Positions 1 to 7,343 of a stretch of DNA of 35,790 bases are shown piece after piece. Below the pieces are notes generated by a model that worked only from the letters and a program-made list of their open reading frames with translations, had not been told where the DNA came from and did no database searches. Each line of letters begins with the position of its first letter. Positions within the stretch are counted from its first letter, which is position 1. The position numbers and the translations under genes are program-made. The stretch is from Verrucomicrobia bacterium UBA6015 (GTDB lineage Bacteria > Verrucomicrobiota > Kiritimatiellia > UBA8416). The stretch spans positions 1 to 35,790 of the forward strand of contig DIZZ01000215.1 in assembly GCA_002428045.1 (NCBI GenBank). The letters run 5' to 3'.

Positions 1-327
1 GGCGGTCTCTACCGCCAGCAGCTCTTCGAGCGGGGGGAGGCGACGGCCAGCAAGGCGGGGTTCTCTCCCGAGGTGGTCAAGGCGGTGCTCGACGGCGACG
101 GCAAGCTGACGCTTTCCCAGGCACTGCGCTGCCGTGTGCGGTACTTCTCCGACGGGGTGGTGCTCGGGTCCAAGGCGTTCGTCGAGGACGTGTTCCAGCG
201 CAATCGGGATCAGTTCGGACTCAAGCGCAAGAGCGGTGCCCGCATGCTGCGCCGTGCCGAGGCGGGGGATCTTTGCGCCATGCGCGATCTGCGCCTCGAG
301 GCGATCTCACCGCCAAAGGCCGCCTAG
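1..327 (+). CDS. RAYT/IS200-like transposase, C-terminal end (partial)
   Basis: The reading frame is open from the first base of the window and stops at TAG 325-327, so the gene is cut by the window edge and only about 108 C-terminal residues are seen. The stretch VRYFSDGVVLGSKAFVEDVF followed by RDQFGLKRKSGAR is the characteristic tail of REP-associated tyrosine transposases (Y1_Tnp/IS200-like), common as single-copy domesticated genes in Verrucomicrobiota and relatives. The catalytic HUH and tyrosine motifs would lie upstream, outside the window, so activity cannot be judged. Family RAYTs process short palindromic REP repeats. A small palindrome lies just downstream (381-403), but a link between the two is only a guess. 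Confidence 0.75.
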   Translation, partial: GGLYRQQLFERGEATASKAGFSPEVVKAVLDGDGKLTLSQALRCRVRYFSDGVVLGSKAFVEDVFQRNRDQFGLKRKSGARMLRRAEAGDLCAMRDLRLEAISPPKAA

Positions 328-380
328 CCACTTACCGCCAACCATAGAAATGCAGCTCCTCTTTAGAATATCAATAGAAT

Positions 381-403
381 GTCCCTAATAAATTTTGAGG
401 GAC
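381..403. repeat. Short inverted repeat between convergent genes
   Basis: GTCCCT (381-386) pairs with AGGGAC (398-403) around an 11-base AT-rich loop. It lies between the RAYT 3' end and the 3' end of the convergent ATPase, touching the latter's stop codon. It could be a weak bidirectional terminator or a REP-like palindrome. The stem is only 6 bp and no long T-run follows. Confidence 0.4.
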
Positions 404-1716
404 TAAAGGTGTGATGCGAGATAAAGCGGCGCATGAAGCAAGCCTTGATCCTGCTGATTTGCGCCCTGCGCAGAAAGCAGGATCGCCGTTTCCGGCCTGT
501 ACTTCTGGCGATACACCCACATGCTTTTGGCTTTCGTATTCAGGCCTGCCTTGACTTCGATGGGGATGACCTGCCCTTGCCGCGATAGAATAAATTCAAT
601 TTCGGAGGTTCCCTCTCGCCATGTGTACAGAGGGCCGACCCCGGCACTGACCATTTCCGTGAGCACGGCATTCTCGGCCAGAAAACCTTTGAATTGACCG
701 AAATCGTACTGGTATAGGATTGAGGCATCGAGATTCAGCATGGCCCCCAGGATGCCGACATCGAACAGGTAAAGCATGAAAGCGTTCTCGCTTGTATGCG
801 CAGAAAGGGGTTCCCGGACCGTACGGCAGACGGGCACACGGTGAATCAAACCGGCTCGGGAAAGCCACTCGATGGGCCCGGCCAGCTCTTCGTACCCTGA
901 TTTTCCTGGAAGCACATCCTTGAATACAAATTTTCGGATGCCAGTTGTTTCACGTGCCAATTGCTCGGGAACGGTCTTGAAAACGCTGGCAATACGCACC
1001 GCTTTCAGTTTTCCGGCATGTTTGGCAACGTCATCCATGTAGGATACCACGAGTTGCTGCTGTAGTGATCGGGCGGTTTGGAATGCCTTTACACGTGTGT
1101 CGCGGAGGCCGATATAGCTTTGCACGACCTCAGGCAGCCCGCCACAAACCAGATACTCCTTGAACAGCCCGAACGCCTTTTCGTGCAGGGGAGGAGACAA
1201 GGGAACGCGCTCCTGCCCGGCCGATACCAATGCTTTGGAAAACGCTTCCATACCAAGGGCATCAACAAACTCGAGGAATGACAGCGGGTAAAGCCATTCC
1301 CGCTGTACCTTTCCTACCGGAAAGTTCTGTTCCGACAACCCCACGCCGAGCAACGACCCGGATGCGCAGATATAGGATTCAGGAAAAGATTCACAAAAGT
1401 ACTTCAGTGACGTCAGCGCGGCAGGGCAAAGCTGGATCTCGTCAAATATAAGCAGTGTGTTTCCGAGTGTAATGTCGACACCAAGATACAATCCTAAATC
1501 GGTCAAGATTCGTTCCGGCCTGAGATTCGGTTCAAAGAAACCGTTCAGTTCCTTGTTTTCAGCAAAGTCCAAATGGATGCAGTGCGCAAACCTTGACTTG
1601 CCGAAGTGCTTCAAAAGCCATGTTTTTCCGACCTGACGTGCGCCCTGAATTAGCATAGGCTTACGCTGCGGACGCTCCTGCCATTCGACTAATTTGTGCA
1701 TAAAATATCGGTACAT
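403..1716 (-). CDS. AAA ATPase with C-terminal DUF4143 domain
   Basis: This 437-residue protein matches the AAA_14/DUF4143 family of stand-alone ATPases, usually horizontally mobile and of unknown cellular role. A Walker A motif GARQVGKT is at residues 25-32 and a Walker B motif TLLIFDEIQ at about 88-96. The C-terminal part has EIEFILSRQGQVIPIEVKAG, which resembles a PD-(D/E)XK nuclease core (E...E-x-K). A longer reading is possible from a TTG at 1755, but the ATG at 1716 (MYRYFMHKL) fits the usual family N-terminus, and the upstream region carries short repeats better explained as non-coding. It is the only gene of its strand here, beside IS debris, which suggests acquisition by transfer. 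Length is normal and no lesion is seen. Confidence 0.85.
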   Translation of the reverse strand: MYRYFMHKLVEWQERPQRKPMLIQGARQVGKTWLLKHFGKSRFAHCIHLDFAENKELNGFFEPNLRPERILTDLGLYLGVDITLGNTLLIFDEIQLCPAALTSLKYFCESFPESYICASGSLLGVGLSEQNFPVGKVQREWLYPLSFLEFVDALGMEAFSKALVSAGQERVPLSPPLHEKAFGLFKEYLVCGGLPEVVQSYIGLRDTRVKAFQTARSLQQQLVVSYMDDVAKHAGKLKAVRIASVFKTVPEQLARETTGIRKFVFKDVLPGKSGYEELAGPIEWLSRAGLIHRVPVCRTVREPLSAHTSENAFMLYLFDVGILGAMLNLDASILYQYDFGQFKGFLAENAVLTEMVSAGVGPLYTWREGTSEIEFILSRQGQVIPIEVKAGLNTKAKSMWVYRQKYRPETAILLSAQGANQQDQGLLHAPLYLASHL

Positions 1717-1721
1717 GCCTG

Positions 1722-1775
1722 AATATTCGTCAAAGTTAATTCGGAATGCAAGCAATATTCGTCACATAATATTCG
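1722..1775. repeat. Iterated AATATTCG motif upstream of the ATPase gene
   Basis: AATATTCGTCA occurs at 1722-1732 and again at 1754-1764, and a shorter copy AATATTCG at 1768-1775. They sit immediately upstream of the ATG at 1716. Repeated short sites in this position could be operator sites for autoregulation. Function is inferred only from the repetition and place. Confidence 0.45.
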
Positions 1776-1954
1776 GATCAGCCAATGGACAATCTTTAGG
1801 TCATTAGCCGTCGTTCTTGCCGCTGCCTTTGCCACGGGTGGTTTGTCCGGAAGTCTCTTCGCCTCCTGATCCTGGGCTTGGTTGCGCGGCAAGGCTCGGG
1901 CGGACACATTGACACTACGGGCGGTTGGCATCACTGATTGAAACGGGTGGTTAT

Positions 1955-1993
1955 GTTTGTCTAATCGCCGGATGAACCGGCGGGGAGACAAAC
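1955..1993 (+). promoter_or_regulatory. Stem-loop covering the leader and Shine-Dalgarno of IS66 tnpA
   Basis: GTTTGTCT (1955-1962) pairs with AGACAAAC (1986-1993), and inside it CGCCGG (1966-1971) pairs with CCGGCG (1977-1982) around a 5-base loop. The two perfect stems are separated by a symmetrical 3x3 internal loop. The structure ends three bases before the tnpA ATG at 1997 and includes the purine stretch GGGGAG (1982-1987), the only ribosome-binding candidate at normal spacing. The structure is seen directly; translational repression of the transposase is inferred. Confidence 0.6.
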
Positions 1994-1996
1994 AGG

Positions 1997-2350
1997 ATGG
2001 ACATTGATCAGAGGCAGGAGGCGTGGCGAGAGCTAATTGGTCAGCAGGCAGCGAGTGGCCAGAGCATACGTGTATGGTGCGAGCAGAACGGGATATAGGA
2101 GGGGCAGTATTATTCATGGAAAGCACGCCTCTTTCCAAAGGTTGACAGTGCCCTCAAGGATACCGGGCAGGCTGCTGCAGGGCAGGCTGCCATGCAAAGT
2201 GTATTCATTCCGGTTGATCTTCCCCTGACAGGGGGACTTTCGGTATCGTTCGGCAAGGATATCCGCATGGAGGTATCCGGGGAATGCAACGTTGAGCATC
2301 TTCGCGCCACGCTCGAGATCCCGCGAGGGAGCGTGCGATGCTGGCGTTGA
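1997..2350 (+). pseudogene. tnpA: IS66 tnpA (OrfA), nonsense-mutated
   Basis: The frame encodes the helix-turn-helix accessory protein of IS66 elements: it begins MDIDQRQEAWRELIGQQ and continues with GQSIRVWCEQNGI, the usual OrfA N-terminal helix region. Codon 34 is TAG (2096-2098), after which the frame continues in good family style (QYYSWKARLF) to the TGA at 2348-2350, 118 codons in all. The stop replaces a position where the family reads straight through, so this is a point-mutation pseudogene unless the stop is suppressed. It overlaps tnpB by 13 bases. Confidence 0.8.
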
Positions 2351-2700
2351 CCGGGGCTGTGTGCATCCATCTGTGCCGCCAGCCCACGGACATGCGCAAG
2401 GGTGCCGGTGGGCTCAGTGGCCTGGTGTCCTCCCAGATGGGTTCGGATCCGCTCAACGGCGGTCTATTCGTCTTTTGCAACCGCCGGGGAACCACGATCA
2501 AGCTGCTTTACTGGGATCGCGACGGCTATGCGTTGTGGATGAAGCGGCTCGAACGCGGCCGGTATCACATGACAGCGCTAACGGAACCTGATGGCCAGAT
2601 CGACAGGGCGACGCTCTCGATGATGCTTGAGGGCGTTGTCGCGCTGCGCCGCCACAGGCGTTACAGCCACAGGCAGGAAGACTCCCCGGTAAAAAGATAA
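2338..2700 (+). CDS. tnpB: IS66 family accessory protein TnpB
   Basis: A complete 120-residue frame matches TnpB (Orf2, the IS66 Orf2-like family). Diagnostic segments are QPTDMRKGAGGLSGLV, LFVFCNRRGTTIKLLYWDRD and GYALWMKRLERGRY. Family members run at about 115-120 residues, so this copy is full length. The protein is required for transposition of several IS66 elements, but its biochemical role is unsettled. The start codon lies inside the 3' end of tnpA, the usual coupled arrangement. It is the only undamaged gene of the element, and with tnpA and tnpC broken it is unlikely to have a remaining role. Confidence 0.88.
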   Translation: MLALTGAVCIHLCRQPTDMRKGAGGLSGLVSSQMGSDPLNGGLFVFCNRRGTTIKLLYWDRDGYALWMKRLERGRYHMTALTEPDGQIDRATLSMMLEGVVALRRHRRYSHRQEDSPVKR

Positions 2701-2765
2701 ATTAATATGTAATATAAAGAATAATTTATTGACACAATGCAATGGTATGATATATTTACGACAAC

Positions 2766-3093
2766 ATGGAAACGATGATACCAGCAACGCTTCAGGACAA
2801 TGCCGACGAGAGTCTCGATATGGCTAGACTTGGGGCGCAACTGCACGAGATGACGGCGCTCTATGGCCAGTCGCGGGAACGCATCGCGCAGCTTGAGGAG
2901 CAGATCAGCCAGTTGCAGCGCCGACTTTTCGGTGCGCGTAGCGAACGCTACGAGGCCAATCAATTCGTGATGGATTTGATCCTCAAGGCCGGCGAGAGCG
3001 CCACGCCCGTAGCGGTCGAGCCGGTGGTGGACGTGAAGGCCACGCCCCCACGGACGCACCGAGATTCCCGAGCACCTTGCGCACAGAAGATGA
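2766..3093 (+). pseudogene. tnpC: IS66 tnpC transposase, frameshifted and truncated
   Basis: The first about 95 codons match the N-terminus of the IS66 DDE transposase: a predicted coiled coil (REIAQLEEQ-like, here RIAQLEEQISQLQRRLFG) and ARSERYE, the conserved LFGxRSE region. At a run of five C bases (3045-3049) the family reading jumps frame: the shifted frame reads PHGRTEIPEHLAH, the conserved IPEHL segment, then hits TGA at 3091-3093. Four C bases would restore the frame, so a one-base insertion in the homopolymer is the simplest lesion. The zinc-finger-like region and the whole DDE catalytic domain are missing. A TTGACA at 2728-2733 precedes the gene but has no convincing -10 partner. 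Confidence 0.8.
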
Positions 3094-3162
3094 GGCTTGC
3101 AGCTATATCGGCAAAAAAAGAGTGGAAAACCGATTCATCAACAGATAGAGTGTGTGCCATGT

Positions 3163-3348
3163 ATGAAATTAACCATCACAACCCATGCAGAGCAGACTAG
3201 CCGAGACCGATCTTTCTGGCAGTCACAGTCTCCCGATACTCGCCTGAACGAACTTGAGAGACTCCGGTTAGAAGCAGGAAAGTTCCTCTATGAATATCCT
3301 TCCCGACTTCGAAGAACTGTTGCGATTAATCGAAGAGCACGAGATTGA
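3163..3348 (+). CDS. Small partner protein of the adjacent nucleotidyltransferase
   Basis: A 61-residue frame begins MKLTITTHAEQ at 3163 and contains DRSFWQSQSPDTRLNELERL followed by LRRTV. Short proteins with a FWxSxSPxxRLxxLE motif are commonly encoded just upstream of, and overlapping, MNT-like nucleotidyltransferase genes, and the pair is often listed as toxin-antitoxin-like. The frame is open back to TTG 3097, but that part probably derives from IS66 debris, so the ATG at 3163 is preferred. No strong ribosome site is seen. It overlaps the next gene by 59 bases. The gene may have been trimmed by loss of the IS66 right end, and the function is not known. Confidence 0.6.
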   Translation: MKLTITTHAEQTSRDRSFWQSQSPDTRLNELERLRLEAGKFLYEYPSRLRRTVAINRRARD

Positions 3349-3736
3349 GTACATGATCGTTGGTGGCTATGCCGTCGCGTATCATGGTTATCCTCGCTTT
3401 ACTAAAGATATCGACCTGTTCTTTCGCTTGACCAAGGAAAATGCCTTGCGTCTCCGGCAAGCTCTAGTGAAATTCGGTTTCCGAGAAGAGGATCTCCCCC
3501 TTGATGCCTTTACTACAACCGGCAATGTTCTGACGTTCGGAATTGCACCCGCTCGGGTCGATCTGCTTAACGAAATTGACGGTATTACGTTCGACGAAGC
3601 ACAGCCCAACGTTATCAGGGGAAAATATGGTGATGTTGAGGTTAGTTTCATCGGACTGTCGGACCTCGTGAAAAACAAGAAAGCCACACCACGGATTAAG
3701 GATAAAGGCGATGTCGAAGAGCTGGGGCAAATGTAA
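3290..3736 (+). CDS. MNT-like nucleotidyltransferase
   Basis: The 148-residue protein has the compact nucleotidyltransferase fold signature: GGYAVAYHG at residues 25-33 and DID at 40-42, the metal-binding acidic pair of the pol-beta/MNT superfamily. A later acidic residue in the segment ARVDLL (about residues 90-95) fits the third catalytic position. The tail LVKNKKATPRIKDKGDVEEL is the usual end of this group. AGGAA at 3276-3280 lies 9 bases before the ATG. Relatives include AMP- or nucleotide-transferring antitoxins that modify partner toxins. Here the partner would be the overlapping upstream small gene. Length is normal, the catalytic motifs are intact and no lesion is seen. The substrate is unknown. 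Confidence 0.82.
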   Translation: MNILPDFEELLRLIEEHEIEYMIVGGYAVAYHGYPRFTKDIDLFFRLTKENALRLRQALVKFGFREEDLPLDAFTTTGNVLTFGIAPARVDLLNEIDGITFDEAQPNVIRGKYGDVEVSFIGLSDLVKNKKATPRIKDKGDVEELGQM

Positions 3737-3819
3737 TGAGGTGCGAACCGCTTGCACAAGTATTTCTCTTTCCGCGCGCGGAATGAGAAATCTTTGAAGC
3801 GAGGCATTGGAGCAGAGAG

Positions 3820-4377
3820 ATGAAAACGATCTATCTTGGAATCCTTTTCATGGCAGTAGCGGTATCAGCAATGGCTGACAGCGTCACATTCACCCGAATT
3901 CAGGGTGGGCCACCTCTGCCGGGAGTCTCTGATGCCGAGACAAAGATGGGGACGATCCATGGCGCGGACTTTACCAACATCAAACCGCAGATACAGAAGA
4001 TCATCGCCACGCTCGTGAAGCACGAGCGTTGGCTGCCCAAGGAAGCCGCTTGGTATGACGTTGGGCCTGACGCAGGATACATGTCCGCAGTCGTGGAACT
4101 GGACGGAGAGGAATATACGATCAACTCGTGGTACCCGTCGAAGAGATCATCGATGACCATTGCTGTTTCTGAAACTCAAGGCCTCGTGTCTGTGAAGTCG
4201 CGAAAGGAGAAGGACGCCATCGAGGCCAAGAATACTGCCGCGTACCGGGAGATTGTCTCGATTTTCGACCTCATACCAGAACCCAAGAAGAAAGATGCTC
4301 CAACAGAAAGAGACTTTCAACCATCGCCTGCTCCGGATTCCTCACCTGCGGCGTGCTCGGAATCCGGTGAGGCCTAA
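3820..4377 (+). CDS. Secreted hypothetical protein
   Basis: This 185-residue protein begins with a clear signal peptide: a lysine followed by a hydrophobic core and AMA before DSVTF, so cleavage near residue 19-20 is likely. The mature part has no motif I recognise. It contains a run of alternating strands around residues 85-125 with YTINSWYP, and a C-terminal tail rich in proline, serine and charged residues (from about residue 150), which looks disordered. GGAG and AGAGAG purines stand directly before the ATG. Neighbours are mobile or toxin-antitoxin remnants, so it may be accessory. No function is proposed. Confidence 0.6.
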   Translation: MKTIYLGILFMAVAVSAMADSVTFTRIQGGPPLPGVSDAETKMGTIHGADFTNIKPQIQKIIATLVKHERWLPKEAAWYDVGPDAGYMSAVVELDGEEYTINSWYPSKRSSMTIAVSETQGLVSVKSRKEKDAIEAKNTAAYREIVSIFDLIPEPKKKDAPTERDFQPSPAPDSSPAACSESGEA

Positions 4378-4455
4378 CGCACGCTCAAGAAAGAAGAATT
4401 GATGCAACTGGCCTGCTGTGCTAATTTTGGCTCGTGAATTGGAGGGTATAGCCAA

Positions 4456-4749
4456 ATGATTCGGTATGATTTCGAGTGGGACCCGGCGAAAGCCAAGCAG
4501 AAGCGACTCAAGCATCGAGTGAGTGTTGAACAGGGTGCTACGCTGTTTCGCTATCCGAAGGCAGCGTCCTTGTATGATGATGAGCATAGCAATACAGAAG
4601 ACAGATGGGTAACCTTGGGGTTGTCGGCGGGCAGTGGATTACTCGTGGTACACCACACGTTTGAGTAGATTGATGCTGACCACGCGAGAATACGGATATT
4701 CTTGTGCCGGAAGGCCACTGCCAACCAGATACGACAATACGGAGAATAG
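4456..4749 (+). pseudogene. brnT: brnT toxin, nonsense-mutated
   Basis: The frame starts MIRYDFEWDPAKAKQK behind a good GGAGGG site and matches BrnT, the RelE-fold ribonuclease toxin of type II BrnTA systems. Family landmarks are FEWDPAKA, LKHRVSVEQ and the strand GLLVVHH. At codon 71 (4666-4668) a TAG interrupts, yet the same frame goes on with IDADHARIRIFLCRKATANQ and IRQYGE to TAG 4747-4749, the conserved BrnT C-terminus (usual form RIRIISARKAT). Full family length would be 97 residues. A CAG-to-TAG change is the simplest cause. The truncated product lacks the C-terminal catalytic strand and should be inactive. Confidence 0.88.
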
Positions 4750-4752
4750 ATT

Positions 4753-4860
4753 ATGAAAAAGGAATATGACTTCACAAACGCAGAACGCGGCAAATTCTAT
4801 CAATCAGACGCGAAGCTAAAGCAATGCAGGCTAAAAACTTCTCGCGCATTTTTAGCCTGA
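4753..4860 (+). pseudogene. brnA: brnA antitoxin, 5' remnant
   Basis: ATG 4753 lies three bases after the brnT stop, the normal BrnTA arrangement. The first residues MKKEYDFTNAERGKFY and SDAKLK are the conserved BrnA N-terminus, but similarity stops after about 23 residues and the frame ends at TGA 4858-4860. The ribbon-helix-helix DNA-binding part is missing. The point of divergence coincides with a perfect inverted repeat (4827-4859), which suggests a rearrangement joint. An antitoxin can be lost safely only once its toxin is dead, which fits the nonsense codon in brnT. Confidence 0.82.
4827..4859. terminator. Perfect 11-bp inverted repeat at the end of the brnTA remnant
   Basis: CAGGCTAAAAA (4827-4837) pairs exactly with TTTTTAGCCTG (4849-4859) across an 11-base loop. 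On either strand a U-rich half-stem results, so it may act as a bidirectional terminator. It replaces the expected brnA 3' part and could equally be the footprint of an insertion or deletion. Confidence 0.5.
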
Positions 4861-4956
4861 TTGCCAACGTTGGCGGGCATAAGGATTAAAAATGTGAACT
4901 GTAGATTATGGATCCTATTTCCGCTTGCCCTTACCCTCCCCGGCGGGGCGGCGTGC

Positions 4957-6222
4957 CTACCGCAGGAACTCGACATAGATGTAGCCGACCGACATGCCGA
5001 CGAAGCCAACCATCCCGCACCAACTGATCAGGCCTAGCAGCCATCCGGGCCGGTATTCCTTGGGGACGTTGCTGCCGTACATGACCTTGAGATTGATCGC
5101 CGCCAGGATCGGGGACGTCAGAAACGACACGGCCGCCGCAAAGGAAAGATGCTGTAGCAGGGATTTTGCAAAGCATCCGACAATCAGCATGGCGCCCGCG
5201 ACCGAGAGGATGATCCAGCCTTGGTGGAGCCGGTTGAAGTTGGCTCGGCGCTCGCTGAAGATCTCGCAGCAAGCAGCCAGTGCCCGCGGGTAGCCATCCA
5301 CGCAGGTCTGGGTGGTGCTGAACATGGTGGCAAACGCGGCGGTCAGGATCAGCGGTTTCGACCATGCCCCGATGTTGGCGGCGTAGAGGCCGATGAGTTG
5401 ATTGGAAAAGCCGATGGCACCATTGGCAAACGATGCGCCCGTGCCGTACATGACCAGTTTGCCAAGGGCGATGAAGGCGACCGCCAGCACGGCCGTCATG
5501 ACGTATCCGAGATAGAAGTCGATTGATGTCTCGCGCGGGGTGGCGAAATGCCCGGTTTGCTTCGAGCGGCTGAATATCCATAGCGATGACCAGGCGGAAA
5601 GGTCGATCGGGGCGGGCATCCAGCCCAGCAAAAAGACCAGGAACGGGAACGAGGCCAATGTCCAGGGGGATGGGGGCACGAACCCGGCGGCGGTGGGAGG
5701 GCTTCCCTTCATCATCGCCACGATCACGGCGGCAACGGTGGATAGCGTCAGGATGATGACGACGCCCTTGGAGACGGCGTCGAGCAGTTTGTAATGCCCG
5801 ATCAGTGAGAGCAGGGTGCAGACGGCAAGGATGCCAAGGGTCAGGGTCGTCAAGCTGCCAGGAATGACGCCGATCAGCAATGCCGCGGTGAGCATGGCCA
5901 CTCCCGCGATGTTGATGACGCCCGTGAGGATGTTGATCAGCATGAAGATCGCCAGATACGCCCGGCCTTGGCGGCGATACCCGTCGAGCAGGCTTTCCCC
6001 GGTGGCGGCGGCATAGATCTGTCCGTAGAGGAAGAACGGGAACTTCAGCAGATTCGCCAGCAGGACCAGACCCACGAGCGACCAGCCGTATTCGGCACCG
6101 GCCCGGGTTGACCAGACCAGGTGCGAGCCGCCGATCGCCGCGCAGGCCACAAGAATTCCCGGACCGATCGCTTTGCGTAGGTTCTGGCGCGACTGGGCAG
6201 ATGTGTTAAACGATCGAGTCAT
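4957..6222 (-). CDS. NRAMP-like (SLC11) transporter with altered metal motifs
   Basis: A 421-residue integral membrane protein with about 11 hydrophobic segments and SLC11/NRAMP layout. Helix 1 reads IGPGILVACAAIGGSH where canonical NRAMPs have a DPGN metal-binding motif, and helix 6 reads GWMPAPID where they have MPH. The segment SHLVWSTRAGAEYGW after helix 1 is typical of a widespread divergent branch annotated as Nramp family transporters. With both canonical metal-binding motifs changed, manganese or iron transport cannot be assumed and the substrate is open. The ATG at 6222 lacks a strong Shine-Dalgarno site. The downstream neighbour on the same strand is none; upstream is the AraC gene 200 bases away, also on the minus strand, so co-regulation is possible. 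Confidence 0.82.
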   Translation of the reverse strand: MTRSFNTSAQSRQNLRKAIGPGILVACAAIGGSHLVWSTRAGAEYGWSLVGLVLLANLLKFPFFLYGQIYAAATGESLLDGYRRQGRAYLAIFMLINILTGVINIAGVAMLTAALLIGVIPGSLTTLTLGILAVCTLLSLIGHYKLLDAVSKGVVIILTLSTVAAVIVAMMKGSPPTAAGFVPPSPWTLASFPFLVFLLGWMPAPIDLSAWSSLWIFSRSKQTGHFATPRETSIDFYLGYVMTAVLAVAFIALGKLVMYGTGASFANGAIGFSNQLIGLYAANIGAWSKPLILTAAFATMFSTTQTCVDGYPRALAACCEIFSERRANFNRLHQGWIILSVAGAMLIVGCFAKSLLQHLSFAAAVSFLTSPILAAINLKVMYGSNVPKEYRPGWLLGLISWCGMVGFVGMSVGYIYVEFLR

Positions 6223-6422
6223 GGCAAGGGCGAATCACAAAAATGATAGAAATGAAAAACCGCACGCAATATGTGGAAAAACTGCTTTGCCGTCAATGTT
6301 AATCTTGGTTGGGTAATGCTGCCGCCGAGTACAACCCAAGCCCTACTGGAACAGCCGACCAGGATTACGATGAGAAGCGTGCCCCGCAGAAGTGAATGCG
6401 CCCAATGGGGCCATTTTGTCGC

Positions 6423-7334
6423 TTACGACCTGGCGTTGAGTGCGAATTGTGTGCGGTACTCGCCGGGTGGAATGCCTATATGATGGTGAAACAGGCGTGT
6501 AAAGGAATGAAGACTTTGGTAACCGGAGAGAAACGCGATATCGTCTATTTTCCGGTCTGAATTGATCAGCAGGTCAATGGCCGATTTCATGCGCTGCCTG
6601 ACAACCAGTTCCTTGGGCGTCAGCCCAAGTTTTGATTTGAAAAGCCGAGTTGTCTGGCTGCTCGATAGATGCAGGAATGCGGCCATCGCGTTAATATCCC
6701 ATTTTTCGGAGGGGGCCTTGGTGATGGCCGTGACCAGTTCTTGCAGGGCGAGCTCGTGTCTCGACGGGTTGTGGTTTCCGCGGCTCATTTCCAGTTTAAG
6801 AAGCTCTGTAAGCAGGGTTGCGCTCGCCCGTGCCTGTAGCGTGGTGTGGGGTTGGTGCGCGGCCAGGGCATCAAGGACATCCCTCAGCAGGAGGAACATG
6901 AGCGGTGCTGCCTCATACGGTCGTACATATCCTTGGCTGTTCTGTAGTGCCAGCCATTCGGACAGGGCTTCAATCTGGAAGTAAAGCCACCAGGATGGCG
7001 TGTGCCGCGCGGCGTAGTGGATGGGCGTGCCGACAGGGCAGACAACGAGGTCGCCAGGGGCCAGTTGGTAAGTCTGGTCACGCATCTTCACGGTCATCGT
7101 TCCCTGTAGCAGCAACCGTATCTCGTGATACCGACGGGCGGCGAACCCTGTGTCGGAATATTCCATACGTTCCGTAATGGCGGCAATATGAATGCCGGCA
7201 TCAAAGAGGGGTTGCGCCACGACATGCGCCAGCTTGTTTCCAACGCCCAGTTGTTCGCTAAACACCGGGCGGTTGAATTCTCGGGGTGTAAATGTTAAAA
7301 ACGGGGTCTTGATCGTTGTTCTCATACACTCCAT
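6423..7334 (-). CDS. AraC family transcriptional regulator
   Basis: The 303-residue protein has an N-terminal cupin-like sensing domain (RYHEIRLLLQGTMTV, then LAPGDLVVCPVGTPIHY at about residues 85-105) and a C-terminal pair of helix-turn-helix motifs. These include INAMAAFLHLSSSQTTRLFK and the family signature ending DDIAFLSGYQSLHSFTRLF and GIPPGEYR. This layout is typical of sugar-responsive AraC/XylS regulators. Two starts are possible, ATG 7334 and ATG 7325; neither has an ideal ribosome site. It is transcribed away from the GH141-like gene with a shared 155-base control region, so that gene is the obvious target. The effector is not known. Confidence 0.9.
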   Translation of the reverse strand: MECMRTTIKTPFLTFTPREFNRPVFSEQLGVGNKLAHVVAQPLFDAGIHIAAITERMEYSDTGFAARRYHEIRLLLQGTMTVKMRDQTYQLAPGDLVVCPVGTPIHYAARHTPSWWLYFQIEALSEWLALQNSQGYVRPYEAAPLMFLLLRDVLDALAAHQPHTTLQARASATLLTELLKLEMSRGNHNPSRHELALQELVTAITKAPSEKWDINAMAAFLHLSSSQTTRLFKSKLGLTPKELVVRQRMKSAIDLLINSDRKIDDIAFLSGYQSLHSFTRLFHHHIGIPPGEYRTQFALNARS

Positions 7335-7343
7335 GATACGTTC

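Larger units (their letters stand above)
1997..3093 (+). mobile_element. Degenerate IS66-family insertion sequence
   Basis: Three consecutive reading frames match the IS66 order tnpA-tnpB-tnpC. The first has an in-frame stop, the second is intact, and the third is frameshifted and lacks its large catalytic part. The right end is lost: recognisable tnpC stops near 3090, and a different gene pair begins at about 3163. Terminal inverted repeats could not be identified, so the outer limits are those of the recognisable coding parts. The element cannot move by itself. Confidence 0.8.

Noticed and set aside
2728..2766. TTGACA and TATGAT boxes before the tnpC remnant
   Set aside because: The boxes are only 11 bases apart, and with correct spacing the -10 becomes a poor match. 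The tnpC gene is dead in any case.
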